Shown here: one piece after another, positions 58,430 to 64,000 of the stretch
Position numbering within the stretch: the stretch's first letter is position 1
Layout: every line of letters begins with the position of its first letter
From: Kaistia geumhonensis
GTDB lineage: Bacteria; Pseudomonadota; Alphaproteobacteria; Rhizobiales; Kaistiaceae
Assembly: GCF_030815145.1 (NCBI RefSeq)
Contig: NZ_JAUSWJ010000001.1
Span: 2,604,001-2,668,000 of the forward strand
Reading direction: 5' to 3'
DNA: 64,000 bases
Notes under the pieces: model-generated
Database searches by the model: none
Seen by the model: only the letters and a program-made list of their open reading frames with translations
What the model was told of the DNA's origin: nothing
Position numbers and translations under genes: made by a program

Positions 58430-61400
58430 TCACGCCCTGGTGATGCGCGAGATATGCTCGTCGAGGCGCTCGGAAGGCACGGCAATGAGCCGCGGTGCCT
58501 CGGTATAGACGAGCACCGCATCGACCGCGCGGCCCGGATAGAGCCTCTCCAGCACCGCGCGATAGAGTGCAAGCTGCACGGCATGCGATTCGGGGATGCC
58601 GGCGAGATCGGCCGGCGGCGCGCGGTCGGTCTTGAAGTCGGCGATCAGGATGCGGTCTTCGCTTGCGACGAGGCGGTCGATGCGGCCGGAGACGGCGAGG
58701 GGCCCAGACGGCGTCGCGATCGCGCCCTCTACCGCCACCTCGGCGCGGCTGCCTGGGCCGAACAGCGCCGCGATGCCGGGCGCCGCGATCAGCGCCGCGA
58801 GGTCTGCCGCGAGCCGTGTCCGCTCGGCCTCGCCCCAGTCGGGCGCGACCGCCGCGAGATAGGCGGCGGCGACCTCCACGCGGCTTTCCGGCGGGTGCTC
58901 GGGCAGCGCCTGCAGCAGGCGGTGGACGATGACACCGCGGGCGAGGGCCGCGGCCGCCACGGGAACCGGTGCGCGCGGGCCGGAGGGCCGCAGGCGGCGC
59001 GGTTCGGCCGGTGCAGGGGGTGGTGTCGCGGCGAGGAAAGGCGGCAACGGCGCGCGGTGGCGTTCCGCCGGTGGCTCCTCGTCGCGTGCCGGCGCCGCTT
59101 CGGCTTGCCAGTCGCGGCGCCATTCGAGGCTCTCGAAGACGTCCTCCCCGAGCGTCACGGGCACGGCCCGCGCCGCCGGCGCGAGCGCCTGGCGGACGAG
59201 ATCCTGCCAGAGCGGCTCGGCGGGCGGCCTCCCCTTCAGTGTTCCGCAGACGATGAGCCGGTCGCGCGCCCGCGTCAGGGCGACATAGAGCAGGCGGCGA
59301 TATTCCTCGCGCGCCTTGTCGCGCAGCCCCTCGATCGCGGATTTGACGGCGGCGCGCCGGGGAATGCCGGGCACCACATAGGCGAGCGGCGCGCCGGACG
59401 CGTCGTCGGGATCGTCGGCGAGCGCCACCAGCTCGGGGTCGTGGCCGGCATGGGCGGGCGCCGAGCCCGTATCCACGAGGAAGACGATCTCCGCCTCGAG
59501 GCCCTTGGCGCCGTGCACCGTCATGACGCGGATCTCGTCACGCGCGAGGTCGGCATCGCGCTTGATCTCTGTCGCCGCCGCCCGCATCCAGGCGACGAAG
59601 CCCTGCAACGAGGGCGCTTCGCTCTCCTCGAAGGCGAGCGCGCGGGCGAGGAATTCGTCCAGCACCTCGTCCGCCTCCGCGCCGAGCCGTGCGAGAATGG
59701 CGCGGCGTCCGCCATCGGGGCCGAGGATGCGCGCGAAGAAGGCGTGCGGGCCCATGCGATCGGCGCGTGCCCGCCAGGTGGCGAAGCGCTCCGCCGCGGC
59801 GACGGCGGCGGGCAGCGGCGAGGCAGCCAGGGCGGTGGCGAGCGAGCCCGGCCGGCCATGCGCGATCGCGAAGAGATCCTCCTCGGTGAGGCCGACCAGC
59901 GGGCTCTTCAGGAGTGCGGCGAGCGCGAGGTCATCCTGCGGCTGCAGCGTCGCATCGGCGAGCGCGAGAAGGTCGAGGACGGCGATATGCCGGCCGAGCG
60001 CCAGGCGGTCGGCACCGGCCACCGCGAGGCCGGCCCCCTTGAGCGCGCGGTTGATGGCGTCGGTCTGGGGACCGCGCGTGCGCGTCAGGATCAGGATGTT
60101 GCCGGGCCGGATCGGGGCGCCTGTGGCCTCGATCCGCTCGCCCCCCGTGATCCAGCCGGCGATGGTGCGGGCGATGCGGTCTGCGAGGCGGACAGCCGGG
60201 CTGCGGGTATCGAGCCGGTCGAGCGGCGCATGCCATTCCTCGGGTTCCGTCACCTCCTCCGGCGCGATCGGCTCCCAGATCGTGACACGCCCTGCCTCGC
60301 CGCGCCGCGCGGCCTCGTGGACGGTCGGCGCCGGATCGCGCGTGAGGCCGCGATGCGCGTCGGGATCGGCGAAGACGGCGTCGACGGCCGCGAGCACATC
60401 GGCGGTCGAGCGGAAGGAGAGGCGCAGTTCCAGCGACCGGAATGTCGCGTCGACGGCATCGGCCGCCCGGCGGAAGCGCTGGCGCTGGCGGGCGAACCAG
60501 GCCGGCACAGCGCCCTGGAAGGAGTAGATCGACTGCTTCTCGTCGCCGACCGCGAAGAAGGTGCGCTGCCGCTCGCTGGCCCCCTCGCCCGCGAAGAACT
60601 CGTCGGCGAGCCCGCCGATCACCCCCCATTGGCCGGGACTGGTGTCCTGGGCCTCGTCGACCAAGATATGGTCGAGGCCGCGGTCGAGCTTGTAATGCAC
60701 CCAGCGCGAGGCCTCGGAGCGGTGCAGCAGCGCGTCGGTGCGGGCGACGAGGTCCTCGAAGTCGAGCGCTCCGGAGCGCCGCTTGGCCGTCTCGTAGCCC
60801 TCCACGACGGCCTCGCCGAGTACGAGCAGCGCCTCCGTCGCATCGGCCGCCTGCGCTGAGGCGATTCGGTCCAGCAATGCCTCCAGCCGCGCGCCTTCCG
60901 CCTGCAGCCGCTCGGCGAGGCCCGGCCAGCCATCCAGCACCGCCTTGGGCGCGAGGCTCTTGCGGATCGTGCCGCTCCCCGTGAGCATGTAGGCGCGCCA
61001 GATGCCGGCGCGGGTCAGCGGATCGGCGGCCTCGGTGAAGGGCGCGAGGATCGCCCCCAGTTCCTGATGCTTCGGGCCGGCGGCGGCGAGAGCAGCCACG
61101 AGCCGCGCGATCTCGGCATCGCTGAAGGAGAGACCGGAGGCGACCGACGCCTCGAGGCTCGCGACCTCGTCGTCGGGCGAGAGGCCGAGCCTTTCCCTCA
61201 GCGCCGCGAGGCCCTCGTCGAGCGAGCCATGCGCCTCGATCATCGCCGTCAGCGCGGCGCGGCGGGCGATGATCTCGTCGAGTGCCGATTCGATGCCCTG
61301 GTCGGACGCCGCCGTCAGCAGCCGGGCGAAGGCACGGCCGAGCCGGGCGTGGCCCTCGGAGCTCGCTTTGGCGAGCACCTGGCGGCGGGCCGTCTCGATG

Positions 61401-61870
61401 AGGATGTCGGCCTCGCGCTCGTCGAGCACGGTGAAGGCGCCGGCCACCTCCGCCTCGAAGGGGAACTGGTGCAGCAGCCTCTCGCAGAAGGCGTGGATGG
61501 TCTGGATCTTCAGCCCGCCCGGCGTCTCCAGCGCTCGCGCGAACAGGCGGCGGGCGCGAAGGCGGTCGGCCGCGCTCACGCCGCCGCCGCCATGATGATC
61601 GGCGAGGACCTTGTCGAGCGCCGCGTCGTCGAGCCGCGTCCATTCGGCCAGCGTCCTGAAGACGCGCGCCGCCATTTCCGCCGCCGCGGCCTTGGTGAAG
61701 GTCAGGCAGAGGATGGAGCCGGGATCGGCGCCGGCGAGCAGCAGGCGGATGACCCGCCGCGCCAGCACATAGGTCTTGCCGGAACCGGCATTGGCCGAGA
61801 CCCAGGCCGAGGCTGCGGGATCGGTCGCCTCGCGCTGGACGCGGCGCGTCTCGTCATCGACGGCGATCAT
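58430..61870 (-). CDS. addA: Double-strand break repair helicase-nuclease AddA
   Basis: 1146 aa from the ATG at 61870, overlapping the addB stop (ATGA). UvrD-type helicase motifs are present ([13 protein letters not shown] at 27-39, [41 protein letters not shown]), and the C-terminal nuclease contains SGRIDRLV and ADFKTDR. With AddB it resects DNA ends for RecA. Confidence 0.94.
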   Translation of the reverse strand: MIAVDDETRRVQREATDPAASAWVSANAGSGKTYVLARRVIRLLLAGADPGSILCLTFTKAAAAEMAARVFRTLAEWTRLDDAALDKVLADHHGGGGVSAADRLRARRLFARALETPGGLKIQTIHAFCERLLHQFPFEAEVAGAFTVLDEREADILIETARRQVLAKASSEGHARLGRAFARLLTAASDQGIESALDEIIARRAALTAMIEAHGSLDEGLAALRERLGLSPDDEVASLEASVASGLSFSDAEIARLVAALAAAGPKHQELGAILAPFTEAADPLTRAGIWRAYMLTGSGTIRKSLAPKAVLDGWPGLAERLQAEGARLEALLDRIASAQAADATEALLVLGEAVVEGYETAKRRSGALDFEDLVARTDALLHRSEASRWVHYKLDRGLDHILVDEAQDTSPGQWGVIGGLADEFFAGEGASERQRTFFAVGDEKQSIYSFQGAVPAWFARQRQRFRRAADAVDATFRSLELRLSFRSTADVLAAVDAVFADPDAHRGLTRDPAPTVHEAARRGEAGRVTIWEPIAPEEVTEPEEWHAPLDRLDTRSPAVRLADRIARTIAGWITGGERIEATGAPIRPGNILILTRTRGPQTDAINRALKGAGLAVAGADRLALGRHIAVLDLLALADATLQPQDDLALAALLKSPLVGLTEEDLFAIAHGRPGSLATALAASPLPAAVAAAERFATWRARADRMGPHAFFARILGPDGGRRAILARLGAEADEVLDEFLARALAFEESEAPSLQGFVAWMRAAATEIKRDADLARDEIRVMTVHGAKGLEAEIVFLVDTGSAPAHAGHDPELVALADDPDDASGAPLAYVVPGIPRRAAVKSAIEGLRDKAREEYRRLLYVALTRARDRLIVCGTLKGRPPAEPLWQDLVRQALAPAARAVPVTLGEDVFESLEWRRDWQAEAAPARDEEPPAERHRAPLPPFLAATPPPAPAEPRRLRPSGPRAPVPVAAAALARGVIVHRLLQALPEHPPESRVEVAAAYLAAVAPDWGEAERTRLAADLAALIAAPGIAALFGPGSRAEVAVEGAIATPSGPLAVSGRIDRLVASEDRILIADFKTDRAPPADLAGIPESHAVQLALYRAVLERLYPGRAVDAVLVYTEAPRLIAVPSERLDEHISRITRA

Positions 61871-64000
61871 GTCTCGTCCCCCTCGCCGAGCGCCCATTCC
61901 GCCACGCGGGCGAGATGGTCGTAAGGGCTCTCCCAGCGCGTCTCGAACATCGGCCGCGCGCGCGAGACATAGGCGCGGTCCTCGTCCCCATAGGCCGCGA
62001 TGAGCCGGGCCAGCCGGTCGGCGGCCTCGTCGCCGAGTTCGTCGGCCGGCCTGTCCTTCACGGCGCTGGAGAAGGGCTGACCCTTGCCGACCTTGCCGAG
62101 GCCGATCCAGCCGAGCACGGCGACGGAGCCGCCGGGCGGAATCTCGCGAAAGGCTCCCCGGCGCAGCATCGCGGTTTCCAGCGCGAGCTGCGGCGCGAGG
62201 CCGGTCGCGAGCTGCTTGGCCGAAGGCGGCGCACCAGTCTTGAAATCGATGATCTCATAGGCGCCGTCCGTGCGGCGGTCGATGCGGTCGGCGCGGCCGG
62301 TGAGCTCGAAGCCGCCCGGCAGCGGCATACGGCCGTCGATCTCGGCATGTCGCTCGGCGATGCCGTCGCGCGTCCGCTCCCAGTCGACATACCAGCGGGC
62401 GATCGCAAGGAAGCGCGGCCACCAGAGCGCATGGACGGCCGGAAAGGCGGCGATCTCGTGGAAGACGTCGCGGCCCTCCTCGATCAGCGTCGCTTCCGCA
62501 GCGCCGTCGAATTGCCCCGTCCAGCGCGCCGCGAAGCGGCCAAGCGCCTCGTGGATCAGCGTGCCGCGCAGCGCCGCGTCGGGCGCGACGTCGATCGGAT
62601 CGAGCGGCTCCAGCCTCAGGATGCGACGCGCATAGATCGCATAGGGATCGCGGACCAGCGTCTCGATCTCGGTCACCGAGAGGCGCTTCGGCCGGGCGGA
62701 CACCGGCGGCTTCGGACGCGGGCGCTTCATGGCTTCGGGCGCCGGCGCGGCGTCGAGCGCGCGGGCCCAGTCGAGATAGACGGCGCCCCGCGCCGCGATC
62801 TCCTTCGCCGCGGCCTCGCCGAGGCGGGCATCGATGCGTTGCAGCCAGCGCGAGGGAATGGTCGGCGTGCCGCCGCGCCGCTCGCAGCGGGTGACGACGA
62901 CGCGCGGATTGCCGAGCGCCGCCGCGAAGTCGTGCGCCGCCTGGCCGAGCCGGCGCTCCGGCGCCTCGAGGCCGAACGCTGCGCGCATCGAGCGCGAGAG
63001 CCAGGGATCGGTGCGCGTCGCCGCGGGCCAGATGCCCTCGTCCAGCCCCGCCAGCACGAGGCAGTCGGCCGATTGCAGACGCGCCTCCAGCGTGCCCCAG
63101 ATCGCGATGCGCGGATCGCCGCCGCCGCGGGGCGGCACCGCGACGCCGCCCATCGCAGCATCGAGGAAATCCGGGAACTCGGAGCCCGAAAGCGCCAGCG
63201 TGGCGCCATGCGGGCCGCCGAGACCCTCGAGCAGGCCGGAAAGGGCTTCGCCGTCCTCGTCCGCCTCGATGACGCCTTCGCCGTCCTCCGTTTCGAGGAT
63301 GGCGGCAATTGTCGTGCGAAGCTCCGCGGCCAGGGTCGCCGCGTCGCTCCTGGCGCCATCGGCCAGCCGGCCAGCGAGCGGATCGAGCGCCGCGACCATG
63401 CGGGCGACGAGATCGGCCGCCGCCTCGCAGTCGGCGACCGAGAGGCGCCGCACGGCCGGATGCCGGCGCTTGTCGGGATCGGCCGCGTCGTCGATCGCCG
63501 CCGCCAGCGCCGCCGGCAGGCCGGCGAGCCCCCCCGCGAGCAGCCGGCCGCGGAAAAGCAGCAGATCGATCGTCTCGGCGGCGGCGCGGCACACGGAGCG
63601 CGGCAGGCCGAAGGTCGCGAGCGGATGCTTGGCGAGCGCGAGGAGATCGAGTGGCGCGCCGTCGGAGCGCGCGGCGGCGGTCGTGAGGCGGGCGAGCGTG
63701 CCGATCTGGGTTCCGCGCAGGCCGCGCCCGGCGGAATCGACGACGTCGAGGCCGAAACGCTGCAATTCCGCCACGACCCGCGCCGCAATGGCGCGGTCGG
63801 GCGTCACCAGCGCCGCGCTGGCACCGGGTTCCTCGATCGCCTCGCGCAGCACGACGGCAATGGCGAGCGCTTCCTCCTGCTCGTTGCGGGCGGCGACCAG
63901 CGCGATGCCTTCGGTCGCCAGCGGATCGACGTCCGGCGCCACGGCCCAGGCCTCGGTCGTCTCGGCCGGCCGCATGGCATCGGAGACGAGGCGGCCGCGT
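61867..64000 (-). CDS. addB: Double-strand break repair protein AddB, 5' end cut by the window
   Basis: 711 codons are visible, the C-terminal two thirds of a protein normally near 1,000 aa; the frame runs open through 64000 with no start required here. It contains WARALD and RPKRLSVTEIETLVRDPYAIYAR leads and the C-terminal nuclease (TGRADRIDRR, IDFKTG). In alphaproteobacteria AddB lacks the Fe-S cysteines of Bacillus AddB, and none is evident. Confidence 0.92.
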   Translation of the reverse strand, partial: RGRLVSDAMRPAETTEAWAVAPDVDPLATEGIALVAARNEQEEALAIAVVLREAIEEPGASAALVTPDRAIAARVVAELQRFGLDVVDSAGRGLRGTQIGTLARLTTAAARSDGAPLDLLALAKHPLATFGLPRSVCRAAAETIDLLLFRGRLLAGGLAGLPAALAAAIDDAADPDKRRHPAVRRLSVADCEAAADLVARMVAALDPLAGRLADGARSDAATLAAELRTTIAAILETEDGEGVIEADEDGEALSGLLEGLGGPHGATLALSGSEFPDFLDAAMGGVAVPPRGGGDPRIAIWGTLEARLQSADCLVLAGLDEGIWPAATRTDPWLSRSMRAAFGLEAPERRLGQAAHDFAAALGNPRVVVTRCERRGGTPTIPSRWLQRIDARLGEAAAKEIAARGAVYLDWARALDAAPAPEAMKRPRPKPPVSARPKRLSVTEIETLVRDPYAIYARRILRLEPLDPIDVAPDAALRGTLIHEALGRFAARWTGQFDGAAEATLIEEGRDVFHEIAAFPAVHALWWPRFLAIARWYVDWERTRDGIAERHAEIDGRMPLPGGFELTGRADRIDRRTDGAYEIIDFKTGAPPSAKQLATGLAPQLALETAMLRRGAFREIPPGGSVAVLGWIGLGKVGKGQPFSSAVKDRPADELGDEAADRLARLIAAYGDEDRAYVSRARPMFETRWESPYDHLARVAEWALGEGDET

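Overview
The window is high-GC (clearly above 60 %) alphaproteobacterial chromosome, most likely Hyphomicrobiales (Rhizobiales). The case rests on three gene blocks typical of that order: an acidic FYDLN-type gene, aroA-like, cmk, rpsA, sppA and ihfB; then trpF, trpB, trpA, accD and folC; and addB, addA with trxA. It also rests on an AccD that lacks zinc-ribbon cysteines. Nearly every gene is intact. I see no transposase, integrase, phage gene or CRISPR array. Only addB is cut, by the right edge.

Region 1 (about 0-32 kb) is an accessory sugar-acid and glycan catabolic island. From left to right it holds ManD, an SDR dehydrogenase and a UxuA-type mannonate dehydratase behind a five-gene peptide/opine-type (Opp/Dpp) ABC importer; a second UxuA-type enzyme on the other strand; two mandelate-racemase-superfamily dehydratases with a GntR/FCD regulator; and a long minus-strand run of gntR, GH38-type mannosidase, a MalEFG-type ABC importer, a glucarate-dehydratase-like enzyme and a second GH38-type mannosidase. 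A third transport unit follows: LacI repressor, binding protein, two permeases and a Gfo/Idh/MocA dehydrogenase. The logic fits uptake of an alpha-mannoside- or uronate-containing oligosaccharide, cytoplasmic hydrolysis, and dehydration of the sugar acids to 2-keto-3-deoxy acids. No fructuronate reductase, KDG kinase or aldolase is in the window, and the substrate is unknown. A 15-bp operator-like motif over a TATATT -10 box occurs upstream of two distant transcription units (9.45 and 25.07 kb) and suggests one GntR regulator controls both. The LacI unit has a clear double operator wrapped around its -10 box.

Region 2 (32-45 kb) is mixed: a soluble aldose dehydrogenase, an OhrR-type peroxide sensor followed by MsrB, a NUDIX hydrolase, an RND efflux pair, a class I glutamine amidotransferase, a TerB-like protein, a cold-response trio (rhlE, cspA, an extended infA), an EamA transporter and small membrane or exported proteins.

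Region 3 (45-64 kb) is core: tRNA-Ala(GGC), the FYDLN-acid protein, an aroA homologue, cmk, rpsA, sppA, ihfB, a LapA-like protein, trpFBA, accD, folC, an acyltransferase, trxA and addAB. The standout is the aroA homologue at 45954-47351. It sits exactly where aroA belongs, is full length, overlaps cmk by ATGA, and yet has lost almost every substrate-binding residue of EPSP synthase. It looks like a preserved pseudoenzyme and is the best candidate here for undescribed biology.
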